From the NCBI GenBank assembly GCA_028751875.1, contig CM054145.1, forward strand, positions 2,212,476 to 2,276,475: 64,000 nt of DNA, written 5' to 3'. Position numbers and translations under genes: made by a program. The notes under the pieces are model-generated. The model did no database searches. It saw only the letters and a program-made list of their open reading frames with translations, and was not told the DNA's origin. This document shows positions 20,430 through 31,772 of the stretch, piece after piece (position 1 is the first letter of the stretch; every line of letters starts with the position of its first letter). The DNA is from Rapana venosa. Its lineage: Eukaryota; Mollusca; Gastropoda; Neogastropoda; Muricidae.

Positions 20430-21000
20430 TCCACTTGGGATCCCCCCCCCTTTCCCCTGTCTCCCCCTCTGTGACTTGCACACCTTGTTTTTGGGTGGCC
20501 TTTTGCGCCACCCCCTCCTCCTCCTTCCACATTCCCAAACCAAAAATCTCCAACGTCATTGGGGATGGCCTCCTCCTTCCTCCTGTTTTCAGTCTCTTCG
20601 CCTCCCCCCTCCTCTTTCCTCCACCTCCTCAAGGACTCTCTACAGATCCACGGGGAGGCCCCTTTTTTTCCCTTTTATGATTTTCCATCTCCCCCCTGTC
20701 CCCTTCTGCCTCTGCACGCCTTTTTCTCCGAGCATTCTCCCGGGGTCCATTTGGGGATTCCTCCTCTTCCCTCCTCTATGTGACTTTCGAGACCATTCCC
20801 CGTCCCCCTTTCCGCCTCTGCACCCCAAATCAGCGGGAGATTCCCCCGGTCCTTTTACAAGAGCATCCTTTCCCCGCACCCCCCCTCAGCAAACATTCCC
20901 CCGGGTTTCCATTACAAGAGCATCCGGGGTCCCCTGCACGCCACCCACGGGAGCTTTCCCTTCCCCGGGGCCCTTTTACAAGAGCACCAACCTCTCAGAG
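20430..21000 (+). repeat. Pyrimidine-rich tandem repeat of module Z
   Basis: Strong strand asymmetry: long CT-rich stretches with four to five degenerate units of about 60 bp containing CTCTGCAC, GGGAGATTC and TTTTACAAGAGCATCC. The same array is at 35940-36340. Open frames on both strands follow from the low complexity. Confidence 0.6.
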
Positions 21001-21179
21001 CATTGTTCTTTTTTGCAACTTTCTTTCCTTCTTTGGAGGTTCGCAAGGGCCCTCATTGCGCTATTCAACTCAACCTTTTGATCTCCTCCGTTGCGGTCCC
21101 GTTTCTTTTCAATTTTTGACATTTGGGGCCAGTTAACTCCAAAGCCTTCGAACAAAAGAGAACACACGCTCTTTCCAAA

Positions 21180-21480
21180 CTGCAGCATCACTTCAAGGAC
21201 CTCATCATGCAAGGACTACTTTACGTGAAAAAACTACTTCATCACGCAAAGGACTTCTTTATTACTGTAAGGACTTTTTCATCTGAAGGGTATTCATCAG
21301 GGGAAGGGGTTTTTCACATGCAAGGACTTTCATCTGCAAGGACTATTCTCACGCAAGCTTCTTTATCACTCAAGGACTACGTCCATCCTGCAAGACCTTT
21401 TTCATGCAAGGGTACTTTATCACTGCAAGGATTCTTCATCACTGCAAGGGCTTCTTCTTCTTTTTCGTTCCGGGTTATGT
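21180..21480 (+). repeat. Module Z minisatellite (A-like 20 bp units)
   Basis: Degenerate units of CACGCAAGGACTTCTTTATC type, followed by CTTCTTCTTCTTTTTCGTTC. The same order is found at 36540-37000. Confidence 0.55.
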
Positions 21481-21489
21481 TTTGAACCA

Positions 21490-22110
21490 GATCTTCGAGG
21501 AATTCAGCATTGCCCCAGGGCACTACCATCCTACGTTTCGCCCAAGGCTGGGGCCGGGCCCCACTTCCAAAACCCCAAATCTGGAGGTCCCCGCCCTTTG
21601 TAGATGTGGCGTATCCGTTCTTCTTCTCCCCAGGGGGCCTGCGAGGTGTAATTTTCAAATTTTTTGGGAGGTGTTTTTTTCAGCCTTTGTGCCCGTCATA
21701 GTCTGAAAAGACCACCCGTGTGCATGAAAGGGTATAAAGGGTCTGGTTTGAGTGGGGTTGAAAAGAGATTATGTTTTTCATCCATTAGGTTGACAGGGTT
21801 GTTTCCCCTTCTCCTCTCTTGCCCATCTTGTCGCTTTTCATTTCCTTTAATGCCGCGTGGGGGGGGATCACGGAGCTCATGCTAAGGCGTTAAGACTGGC
21901 AGTGGGCCCCTCCAGACTTTTCCCGTTGCCGCATTTTAATGCAAAAGAGTGCGTCGGTCAGGGAAAACATTGGGGGTTGTTTTCCCCTCTCGTTTTATGC
22001 TTTCGCATGGATCAGGGGTCACTTCACCTTGTAGTTTTATAAAAGGCCCTTTTGGAAAGCTTCGGGCCGCCTTCTCCTTTAGGGACTGAATGTAGACCCC
22101 CCCCCTCCAC
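21490..22110. other. Module Z spacer
   Basis: Parallel to 37010-37670 (landmarks CTTTGTAGATGTGGCGTATC and TCCTCTCTTGCCCATCTTGT). No recognisable gene. Confidence 0.45.
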
Positions 22111-22114
22111 ACTT

Positions 22115-22290
22115 ACAGACATCACGCAAGACTACTTCACCGCAAGGACTAAATCTACTCAAGGACTTCTTCATCACTGCAAGGGTACTTTATCACGCAA
22201 GGACTTCTTCCACTGCGGACTTTATCAATACAAGGGCTTCTTTAACCAACTTTACCAGTCAACTTCACCTTTTCCCTTTTAAGGTAGGGG
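22115..22290 (+). repeat. Module A, smeared copy
   Basis: Units CACGCAAGACTACTTCACCG and CAAGGACTTCTTCATCACTG, ending with a corrupted CCCTTTTAAGGTAGGG donor-like end at about 22283. Confidence 0.55.
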
Positions 22291-22449
22291 GCCCCTTTTT
22301 TTTTCTTCGTCAAGGCCCCATTCCTCTGCTAAAAGTGAGTTCACCCCGGGGAGGTTTTGTGGGGGGCTCCCCCCACGTTTAGGGACCGCATTCGGGGGGG
22401 TGTGTAAACTCTGTCTGAACGCGACACCCTGGCATTCCTTTTTTAAATG

Positions 22450-22690
22450 TTTTTTCCCTTCCCTGCAGGGATGAAAGGGGCCCACTCCCAACAGGTGGGA
22501 AGGGTTTTATGGCGACGAATTTGTGCATTACACACACAAGCCCCCATTTATAGCTCATCAAAAAATTTTTACATTCGTTTGATTTTTTGGGCAAAGGGAA
22601 AAAGGGGAAGGCGGAATCGAACCCCCGAACCCATGGTTTCTTGTTGGTAGGTGAAACTTAACCCTCCTCCCCTTTCCCCTTTATTCTCTA
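22450..22690 (-). mobile_element. SINE, smeared copy
   Basis: Corresponds to the SINE at 9490-9830, still showing GGAATCGAACCCCCGAACCC (B-box region on the minus strand) and GTTGGTAGGTGAAACTTAAC. Confidence 0.5.
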
Positions 22691-22929
22691 GAAATGATGA
22701 AATTGGGTTGGGTTTGGGTTTCCACCCTTTGATGAATGCCCTGTGACACTGCGTTAAAAAAGGGGAACTGACGCTGTGGGTTGGAAAAATTTTTTTCTTT
22801 TAAATAGAAATGTTCAGAATAAAAGGTAATAATGTACAAGAAAGACCCCAGAAATTTTGAGCATTAATGTTATCTGTGCTATTTTGTGTTTTTTTCTCTT
22901 TTCTTTTTTTTTTTTATTGATTTTTTAAA

Positions 22930-23255
22930 AAATGTTTGGGTTTTCCGGATAATATTGATAAATGTTTGCTATTTTTTGGGGGATGCACAAAATTCATCAC
23001 AAAACTTCACCAGGTTTTTATTTCATCACACCGGGTTTTCACTTGGGGCTTTCAGACCCCTCGCACCCAGGGCTAACACCAAATGCGTCTTCATATCACC
23101 CCGACTTCACCTCACCAGGGAAATTCATTCCAAACGCAGTTTTCATATCACCCCAAATTTACCATCACCAGGGCAACTTTACTTTACAAATCATTTCTCA
23201 TCAAAGGGTTTTAAAAGCAACTTTAACTTGTTCCCGGGAAGTTTTTTTCTGCCTT
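22930..23255 (+). repeat. Module B, smeared copy
   Basis: Units such as CATCACACCGGG and ACCATCACCAGGGCAACTTT, then AAAAGCAACTTTAACTTGTT, matching module B at 10153-10312. The donor-like end is degraded (GTTCCCGGGAAGTTTTTTTC). Confidence 0.5.
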
Positions 23256-23329
23256 CTCAATTTTTTCTATGACATTTTAAAGCTGGAGGGAAAGCTGTTG
23301 GTTTTAAAATGTTTGGGTTTTGGCACGAC

Positions 23330-23862
23330 ACTGTTCAAAAATTTTAAAATTCAAATTTAAAAACTTTATTTCTAAAGAAGAGAAATTTCCGGGGGGTTCC
23401 CCATACATAAAAACAAAAACATTTAAAAAATATTTAAAACCAAAACACGTCCCAAAATCACTACAGTAAAAAATTTCCCCAAATCGCAAATCTCAGCCAC
23501 CCCAAAACCCCCCCAACAAAAAACACTTTACTCAGGCGCCAATAAACCCATACGTCCGCACTACCTCCCTCGCCACGCCGCTCCACATTTTAAAAATTCA
23601 CCCTGCTCACGATTTTTTAAAATATAATCAAAGTTTTAACATGTTGTATAAAAACAAAAATTAATTTAAAATTTAAAACTAGTTCTTTTAAGATAATGAA
23701 AAAGTCTAAAATAATAAAAAACGGCCCTAAATTAAGAAAAAAAAATCATTTGTATAAAAATGTATGAAAAAAAAAATAAAAAGTTAATACTTATTCTATT
23801 AGAAACGAAAAAATTTCTGTAATAAAAGGTACCTTTATCTCCTCCTCTGCCCCCCCCCCCCC

Positions 23863-23932
<70 letters not shown>

Positions 23933-26560
23933 ACTTCCCCCCCCCCTCTTTCCGTCTTCTCTCCCCCCCTTTCCTCGGGCCATTTATTTTTATTGCTACA
24001 CCCCCCAAATTTGCCAATTGGTTAAAATTTTTTAATTTATTTTTGGTTTTTTTAAAGCAAACCCCCAAAAAACCAAGGGAAAATAAAGCAACCAAAAAAC
24101 ACGGTAAAATTTTCTTTACATTTACTTTAAATCCGGGGTTTTAAAAAAAGTCTATGGGTTTTTTTTTACAAGCTGATTTCACAAAGGTTTAGGGACGTCA
24201 ATAAAGACTAGAATTTGTATTTTACATTACCTTTCACCATAAGAAAGATTTGGCCCGGGGTTTTTCCGCGAAAATAATTAAAATTTTTGTTAGCTTTTTA
24301 AATTTTAAGGTCAAAACATTTTTTCTTTGCCCAAAGGAGAACCCCAACTTGTTTAAAATAAATGACAGGGGAATTTGACGATCTTCAGAGCAGGGTCATG
24401 AAATTTTATTAAAATATAAGACAGGCCAGTGCATCATTTGTTAAAGGGGAAAAGGTTGGGGGGCAAACAGTGCCTTGGGGGGAAACAGGGGAAATGTCTT
24501 AGGGGTATGGGTTTTTTAAATCGAACAAAAATTGCCGTTTCAAAAAGCTCATTTTCCAAGAATTAGCCGGACAGACACTATTAGAGCATTTGAAGTAAAA
24601 ATGGGTGAAAGGTTTAAAGGGAGAAAGATCAAGAAAAAGTATGAACAAAAGAGCGGGTTTTTCTAGGGGGAATAAAATTTGCAGCAAGGGAATTTTAATC
24701 ATTTTTGCTTTTTGGGTTTGATCAAAATGAAGAGATAGATAGAAAAGAGAAAAAAAGCCTTTTGGGAACGATTCGTTTAAAAAATTTTATTAAGGAGTAG
24801 AGCTATGGGGTAAGTCATTTAAAATTTGGGTGATTATTTTTTGGAACAGGAAAATTAGATTTTTTTCCAAAACTTGGGAAAAGGCATCTTTCAAAGACAG
24901 AGAAAACAATCCTAAAAAACAACACAGCGGGGTTGACAAGATTTTAAAAGCCCCACAAATACCCTCCACACCCACACCTTTCCCCAAAGCAATCTTTAAT
25001 ACTGATTTAACATCTGAGCATGACATAAAAAACTTTTCATTCGAATTTTTCACAGCTTTTTTGCAGGTTAGACAGAACAGTTGAAGCTCCTGTTTACTTC
25101 ACGCCAAAACGGCAATAAAATCATTTAGTTCATCGCAAAACTTTTTTGTTTCCCTATGGGGTTTTACTGTGTTGAATTTTTTATTTTCTTGCCCCGAAAA
25201 GACTTTTAAAACCCTTTCCACCATTTGCCCAAAGACCCCCCGAATTTTTCTTCAACTTTCTCTTTAAAATTTTTCTTCCAATTTTTTTTTGGGTTTTTTT
25301 GATTGTTCTCAGGCCTTCTACGCCGCTCTGAAACTCTTTCTTTTTGTTTAGAGAGGGTTTTGTGTTTTTGTACCCAAGTTTTTTTGGGGGAAATATCTTT
25401 ACAGTTTTTTTTGGAAAAATAAAATTTTCACAAAAGAATATATATGACAAACATCACTCGTCAAAAACACCCAGCTACACTCAAAACAAAACCCAAAACC
25501 CTTTCCCCACCCACGTCCACACTTTTTCTTTTTTTTCACAAAAGGGTCAGTTTTTTATTTTGGGGGTTTTTCAGGGATGGGAAAAGGGTGACGAGGGACC
25601 AAAGGGGCAAGCAAACAATTTAGGGGTAAAACTTCCCCCAAAAATTTGTCAAGAATTTTTTGTTTACGGTAAAACAAGTCACATTTTTTAAAAAAGGAAG
25701 AGCATGTTTTAAAAACTGGGAAAAATCGCCACACCAGGCGTCAGGAGCATTTAATTGCATTGTTTTTACTGGCGAGATCTGGGGGGGCACCAGCAAAAGG
25801 GAAAGGGGGGCACATACACCTGTCACAAAAACTTGCCAACTCCCTTGCGATTTAGACGGGGGGAAACCCCGGGAAAAAAATTCAACACTCAGAACACTTT
25901 CTTTCTGACCGACATTCGCTTTGCCACCCAAATTTTTTCCTACGCACACGCCCCACCTGGTTTTTTCCGCTCTTCTTTTCTCTTCCATTTGATTCGGGAC
26001 ACCAAAACCATTTAAAGCCCCCCCTTCACTAAAAAAACACTAAAAAATTTTATAAAACAAAGGAAACAAATTTTTTAAATTTAATAAAATTATGTTTTTC
26101 CCTTTTTCATCGAAAAAAAAATTGGCCTTTTGGGGCAATTAATCGCAAATTTTAAAAAAATAGAGGGTAATGCAGGGTTTTTAAATTTTTAAAGTCTCAA
26201 AACCTTTTTACTCCTCCCCCTACGCCCTTTTTTTTACGATGAGTGGGTTCCAGAGCTGGCATCTTAAAGTCCACGTAAATGGAGGAATTCAAAAACAAAA
26301 CAAGTAAAACAATTTAATTTCAAAATTTCTCTCTTGAATAAAAATTTTTGTGGGTGCCGCCCTTTTAACTGGCGTCGTTTTCGAAAAGGGAACAGGGACC
26401 ATAAAAAAATTCCACCACTAAAACACCCCCACCACTTTAAAAAAAAATCGCAACATCCCCACTGGGGGAGACACTTATACCTCACAAGCAACACAACACA
26501 TCAAATTCTTCCTTCTTTGCACCAAAAACAAAAAAATACTAGCGTAACCCGCCCCCAGGG
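23330..26560. other. Unresolved insertion inside module B tail
   Basis: About 3.2 kb between the two halves of the B tail (compare 10320-10440, which is continuous). The sequence is poor and includes an 81 bp C run. I could not recognise an RT, transposase or SINE in it. Open frames of 60-120 codons on both strands are not credible. Confidence 0.4.
23850..23930. repeat. Poly-C run
   Basis: 81 bases of C interrupted once by A, between AT-rich sequences. Probably a consensus artefact or an expanded C tract. Confidence 0.95.
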
Positions 26561-26739
26561 AACCCCTCCTCTGGTGTTTGTAAGAAGCGAAAAGGGTTTT
26601 CTCTGTGAGGGAAAAGGGGCAAGGGTTTGCAAGATAAAAGGGGGACCCCAATCATAGATTGATTTATATTGTTGATGGTATTTTTTGATGTTGTCTTCAC
26701 CGCAAGATGTCTGTTTTGAGATATTATGTATTCCGTGTT

Positions 26740-26965
26740 TTGATTTCCAGGGTTTCCCTCTTGCCCCAATTTCTAGTACAAGGGCTTTTCATCACCACTT
26801 GGCTTCTTTATCACGCAGGAAACTTTTCAAGGGCTTCCTTCATTCGAGGGAATTTTACACGAAGATTTTTTTTACCTGAAAGGGCATCTCTTTATACCCC
26901 AAAAACTTTTCATCACTGCAAGGCCTTCTTGCCAACCCTTAGCCTCACTTTCCCCCTTTAAGGAG
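26740..26965 (+). repeat. Module C, smeared copy
   Basis: Acceptor-like ATTTCCAG, then GGTTTCCCTCTTGCCCC (compare GGTCTCCATCTTTGCCAG at 10841), units TTTTCATCACCACTTGGC, and the tail GGCTGATGGGGGATCCACAC matching GGGTGGATACCACAC. Confidence 0.55.
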
Positions 26966-27284
26966 GTTGGTCCCTTCCCCTTCCCCCGAACAATTTAAAT
27001 GGCTGATGGGGGATCCACACTGTGGAAAAGTGCCTTAGACACTGCTCTTGGGGGGTTAAGGGCCAAGGGTGTTTTTAAAATTTTAAACAATGGATTGTTC
27101 GTAGAAACCGTACGAATAAAAGGTGAAAAATTGTGGGAAAAAGTAAACGCTGAATCAAAGATGAATTATACTGTGCAGTCTTGGGTGTTTGTTTCTTTTT
27201 GAGGCATTCTGTTCTTTTCTTAATACCTTTGAAGGCCCAGTTTTTCTCTTTTGAGAAATGTTTTTTGTTTGTTTTTGGGACAAA

Positions 27285-27435
27285 TTTTTTCATCATGGCG
27301 GAACCTTACACTCTGGATTTAGCACACAACACCGGACTTGACAACCCACTTTTTTCACACCAGACTTTACACAAAACCCGGGCCCTAAACCCAACTTTAA
27401 AAATCAACTTGGACGTGTTCCCCCAAGGGAGGTTT
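27285..27435 (+). repeat. Module D, smeared copy
   Basis: TTTTTTCATCATGGCGGAAC head, several ACACCGGACTTG-like units, then AAATCAACTTGGACGTGTTC and a degraded donor. The tail continues as in 55411-55560 without the RTE insertion found at 44.3 kb. Confidence 0.6.
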
Positions 27436-27775
27436 ATCACCCCTTGTATTCACTTTTTTATACAAAAAAGGAAAACTGTCTGGGTCTTTTCACGGGGATA
27501 AAATTCTTGAGATAGGGTCTTTGGGAAATTTTTGGGTTTACAGTCTGAATCTAAAGGTGGGGGGGGTTAAATGTAGAGATTAAAATTGTAAAAACCATGT
27601 AGCAAGATAGTGGGTAGAATGAAGGTGATGATACATTAGTGTAGCACTGTGCTGTGCTCTGTGATGATTTCTTGACATTTTTTCAAATTCATTCATTTTT
27701 AAATGGCTTGCTCATTACCTAGACAGATTTGCCTTTTTTGAGATAATAATTTATTCCTGTTTCTATGATTGCCAG

Positions 27776-28077
27776 ACTCCTCGCCAGAATTTCTTGATGG
27801 CAGGGACTTCTTCATGGCTGTAAGGACTTTGTCTTTGCCACGATAACTTCATCACAAGACTTCATCATCACCAAGACTTCATCATCACCGAGACTTCTTC
27901 ATCACTGAGACTTTCTTCATCACTGAGACTTTCATCATCACCAAGACTTCATCATCACCAAGACTTCATCATCACTGAAACTTCATCTACATCAAGACTT
28001 CATCAACACAGTCTTCAAGGCAAAGACTTCTTCAAGATCAAGACTTCATCGTCGCCAAGACTTTTTCAATGCAAACA
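27776..28077 (+). repeat. Modules E and F fused, with 17 bp minisatellite
   Basis: Starts after CTATGATTGCCAG (27775) as in module E, but passes into F-type ACTTCATCATCACCAAG units at 27855 without the E-F spacer. A deletion between the related minisatellites would explain this. Confidence 0.7.
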
Positions 28078-29344
28078 GGCACATGGTATTACAGGCACAG
28101 CCCTCATGTGGTTTACTTCATACCTTACAGGCCGATTCTACACAGTTACAGTAAAAAGACTCAATCATCACCTGCAAAACTGGAATGTGGAGTCCCACAA
28201 GGATCGGTTCTGGGCCCTGTTCTTTTCACTGTCTACGCTGCTCCTCTTTCACATGTAATAAACCGTCATCAAATCAACCATCATTTCTATGCCGATGACT
28301 CTCAGATTGTTAGTAGTGATACACCTGAAAATCTGCCTTCTCTCTTGACAAATATGGACTACTGCCTTCAAGATATTCAAAACTGGATGATACAGAGCAA
28401 GTTACAGCTAAACACAGATAAAACCGAAGCTATGCTGGTAGCGACCAAACACAAACTCTCTTCCATCACAACAGCTTCAATAGAATTTGGCAATACGTCA
28501 ATTCCTCTATCCACTGCTGTGAAATATATTGGAGTCGTTATCGACAACACACTCTGAATGCAAAAATTCATCACCCAGACCTGCCAGGTATGCTACTATC
28601 AATTAGAGCAAATTAGTGCAATTCAAAAGTACCTGTCCACTGCTGCAACCTCCAAACTAGTCGCATCTCTCATTCTTTCACGTCTGGACTATTGCAATTC
28701 TCTTCTGGCTGGTCTGCCAGCATCATCAATCCACTCCCTTCAACGTATACAAAACTCTGCAGCTCGACTAGTCCTCAGAAAGAAAAAATCAGAGCACATA
28801 ACTCCTCTCTTGGAATCTCTCCACTGGCTGCCTGTGCCACAAAGAGTAAGCTATAATATCAGTACCCTTTGCTACAAGTGTTTGCACAAAACAGCTCCCT
28901 CCTACCTCTGTGACTGTGTGCACCTATACATCCTTCTCGTTCCCTCCACTCTGCTGCAGATACCCTTTGCTTACGAATACCGAGAATCAACCAATCCACA
29001 GTTGGCCATCGCTCTTTCTGTGTTTCTGGTGCGGTGATCTGGAATGACGTCCCTGTCTCTTTTCGCCAAAAGCCTACTTATGACACTTTTAAATCCAGCC
29101 TCAAGATATATTTCTTCCAAAGCTAAGATTTTTCCCTCCTGTTTCATCTGAAATTTGTCCCTGCTTTCCACAGCCGAAATCCCCACCATGTGTGTTTGTG
29201 TGTGCACGCGCGAGTGTGTGTGTGCATTTGAATTTGTGAACTCTGTTAATTGGTATTGGTTGTATGTGTGTGTTGTATGCAAGTGCTTTGATTTGTTTTT
29301 GCAAGATATAGCGCTATATAAATGCCATTCATTATCATTATTAT
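28078..29344 (+). pseudogene. CR1/L2-like LINE, 5'-truncated, one nonsense codon in RT
   Basis: An RT fragment in one frame from 28069 to 29037, broken only by TGA at 28555-28557 where other copies have TCA. Motifs include CGVPQGSVLGPVLF and the catalytic YADDSQ (28288-28305), then LQLNTDKTEAML, VKYIGVVIDNTL and SLHWLPVPQRVSY. The thumb and C-terminal end follow with a frameshift near 29030. The 3' region has GT-rich DNA and ends AGCGCTATATAAATGCC plus a short (ATT) tail. The 5' part (endonuclease and RT motifs 0-3) is missing. It lies inside module F at the same site as the copies at 41.06, 48.79 and 57.18 kb. Confidence 0.85.
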
Positions 29345-29550
29345 GAAGACTTTATTTTTGCGCAAAGATTTCTTCATTGTTAAGAGTTAAACAACACCTA
29401 AACTTCATCATAGTTGGGACTTAATCTTCTCCAAGATATCTCTCTGCACATGACTTTGATCATCCCTAGAATAATCTTCATTGTGTAATGTAATCCATTT
29501 CTTTTATTTCCAGAATAATGTTTGAATTGTGTTCTTTTTATACATGTAGT
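29345..29550 (+). repeat. Module F, downstream part
   Basis: Continues module F after the LINE: TTAAACAACACCTAAACTTC, CTTCTCCAAGATATCTCTCT and the tract to about 29545. Also at 50101, 58630 and 42290. Confidence 0.7.
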
Positions 29551-29554
29551 CCCT

Positions 29555-29765
29555 GTGTGCCTGCGATTTTGTAAATGTTGTCATCTGCTCCCTCAAGCAC
29601 ACAGTGGCCTACTCTTGCAAAAGGCAGAACTGGTTTAAACATGTGCACAAGATGTTGTGTATGGGGTCACACGTGGGACCTCGGTTTAGTCTCCTCTGAT
29701 GGATGTGTGGTTTATTGTTTTTTATTGGGTGGGGGTGGGAGGGCAGTTGAAATAAGGTTTAAAGA
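29555..29765 (-). mobile_element. SINE body fragment
   Basis: On the minus strand it reads GAGGAGACTAAACCGAGGTC and AACATCTTGTGCACATG, the shared SINE body. The tRNA-like head is replaced by a G-rich tract. The same fragment sits between F and G1 at 42.47, 50.33 and 58.85 kb. Confidence 0.7.
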
Positions 29766-29769
29766 AAAG

Positions 29770-30206
29770 TAACAGAAGGAAATTAGAAAAAAGGATGTTC
29801 AGATGAAACCAGCTCCACAGTGGCATTACCGATGTACATGCTTCTTCAAAACAGAGTGCTCCTGTCTTAATGACAGCACTTCAGTCTGGATGGATTTGGG
29901 GTTGTGTATGGGTTTTTTTTTCATTTAAAAAATCAAGTTGTTTGGTGCATGACTTTGTTGTGTGTTTTCTTATTGTTTTTGCTTTTTGACGAGTGTGTGT
30001 AGGTGACATGAATTTGGAATGTCAGGAAATGAAAATAGAAGTGGGAAAAAAGAGGAGGATGGAGGACCCACAAGAAAAAAGAAAAAGAAATGGGGAAAAG
30101 AAAAGGTGGTTGGAGGCCCCACAAAATGAAAAAAAGAGAAAAAGAAAAAATGGGGAAAAGAAAAGGCGGTTGGAGGCCCCACCAAAAATCCATAAAAAAA
30201 CAAATC
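29770..30206 (+). repeat. Module G1 with 60 bp purine-rich repeat
   Basis: Begins with GGATGTTCAGATGAAACCAG. Two copies of TGGGGAAAAGAAAAGG lie 60 bp apart (30091 and 30151), each with GGTTGGAGGCCCC. The 60 bp period keeps an open frame with a lysine/arginine-rich 20-residue repeat; I regard it as low-complexity DNA. Confidence 0.7.
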
Positions 30207-30634
30207 TTCTTCTTTCTTTCTTCTTTCATCTGCCGCTGGTGCCTTTCGGCGTCGCGGGGAGACACAGACGTCTGTCTGCAGCTAGGCGGGAGGCTTGATG
30301 TAGTGACAGGTCATGGGCTCGCAGGGTGTCAGCCACGGAGTCGCTCCATTGTCTCCTTGGTCTACCTCTGGCTTTCCAGCCATTGTGTTTGGTGGTGTAT
30401 GCCCGTAGGGCTGGTTGGTTGGGCGGCATTCTAGTGAGGTGACCAAACCACCTGATCCTTTGTTGTTCGATATGGTGGAGAATTGGTGTTAGTCCGACCA
30501 TGTCTCTGATCACCTCATTCTTGATCTTGTTGTGTCTGGTCTTGTTGACAGCTTTTCTCAGGCAGCGCATTTCACATGTGACCAATTTTCTCTCTAAGGC
30601 TTTTGTTAGGGCCCATGTTTGACACTGGTATGTG
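30207..30634 (-). pseudogene. RTE-like LINE 3' end
   Basis: Minus-strand frame 30585-30226 contains VTCEMRCLRKAV, RIRWFGHLTRMP, KARGRPRRQWSDSV and LAADR, the C-terminal region after the RT domain in RTE-type LINEs. The 3' end is an A/G-rich tail (30207-30230 in reverse). AAAACAAATC at 30197-30206 and 30635-30644 is the target-site duplication. Strongly 5'-truncated. Confidence 0.8.
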
Positions 30635-31196
30635 AAAACAAATCAACAATGAAATAGTGTCTGACTCTGTTGTTGTTGCTTTGATTTTACGTCTGTTCAC
30701 TCAAAGTGATATTAAACGATGGGAAGGGGAGAGGAGGGGACATTGATGTTGATGGTTGTGTGCTGTGAAATTGGTATCTGTTGCTAAATATCCTAGGCAG
30801 TATACAGAAAAAGGCTAAGCAATGATAATAACAAATAAATACATAAGAAATGCTAATGCGACTTATAACTATAACAAATGCCCTATAGGATTGTTCATTA
30901 AAGATTTTGTTATACAAGATGCCAAATCAATATTTTGAATATCTTATCCAAGGACTTTTCAGAAAAGAAGGTAATAATGGTTTTAGACTCTTACATTCAA
31001 AAATTATTTTGAATGCTAGTAATTTTCTCACCACAAAACATTTTATATTTTTACTATATTTAGTGATAAAAGCATTCAGTTTTATTCTAAAGAATAAAGC
31101 GCTAACCTTTCTTGCCATGAACAACTTGTGTAGGTTTCAGAGTGATCAATATTCCTAAAAACAGGGATAGTGATTAAAGATCTGTCTGAAAGGTGC

Positions 31197-31772
31197 TCAT
31201 TTTTGATGATAAGCTTCTTTAGCCCTGCTCCACGATGCCTCATCTAGTAAATGACAGCCCTCTTGTAAAGATAATGGAACATGTAGTTCTACAGCTGCCT
31301 CTCCATGCTGTGCACCTCTCTTTGCAGCCTTGTCAGCACACTCATTTGGTAAGAACCCCACATGCAAAGGTACCCAACAGAAGGTGACACAAATACCCCT
31401 TAAAGCTAAAACATGTATGGCATGATTGATCTCTAGTACAACTGTAGACATTTTCTTAGAACTTGTGGATTTTAAGACATAGAGTACCGATTTCGAATCA
31501 ACGCATAGTAAAGTTTGAAATACATTCAGCGGATCAAGAATATAATTAAGAGCCATTAAAATTGCTATTAGCTCAGCTGTGAATATCGAATGGTGTTTAC
31601 CAGAATAATAACATTTTTCTATTTTAAGCAATGGTATTACAAAAGCTGAACCTGTTTCTTGATCATCTAGATGTGAACCATCTGTAAATACTTTTAAATG
31701 ATGAGAATATTTATGATGAATATGAGATCGAACTTTAGAGATCATAATATTTTGATTTTCACTCTTTGCCAT
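31197..31772 (-). pseudogene. RNase H domain of I-type LINE
   Basis: An open frame of 191 residues. VFTDGSHLDD carries the first catalytic Asp, TAELIAILMAL the Glu, LLCVDSKSVL the second Asp, and WVPLHVGFLPNECADKAAK the His and last Asp. The order and spacing are those of type I RNase H domains in LINEs. All key residues are present, but upstream frames in the same element are broken, so the domain is no longer expressed as part of a full polyprotein. Confidence 0.85.

Noticed and set aside
20347..21136. Proline/serine-rich ORFs on the + strand
   Set aside because: They come from pyrimidine-rich repeat DNA; several frames are open at once and the sequence is smeared.
14979..27501. Many ORFs of 60-240 codons in the smeared region
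   Set aside because: The region is low quality, frames on both strands open together, composition is homopolymer-driven, and none shows a known domain.
30090..30434. Lys/Arg-rich ORF in G1
   Set aside because: It arises from a 60 bp purine-rich repeat and continues into an antisense LINE fragment.
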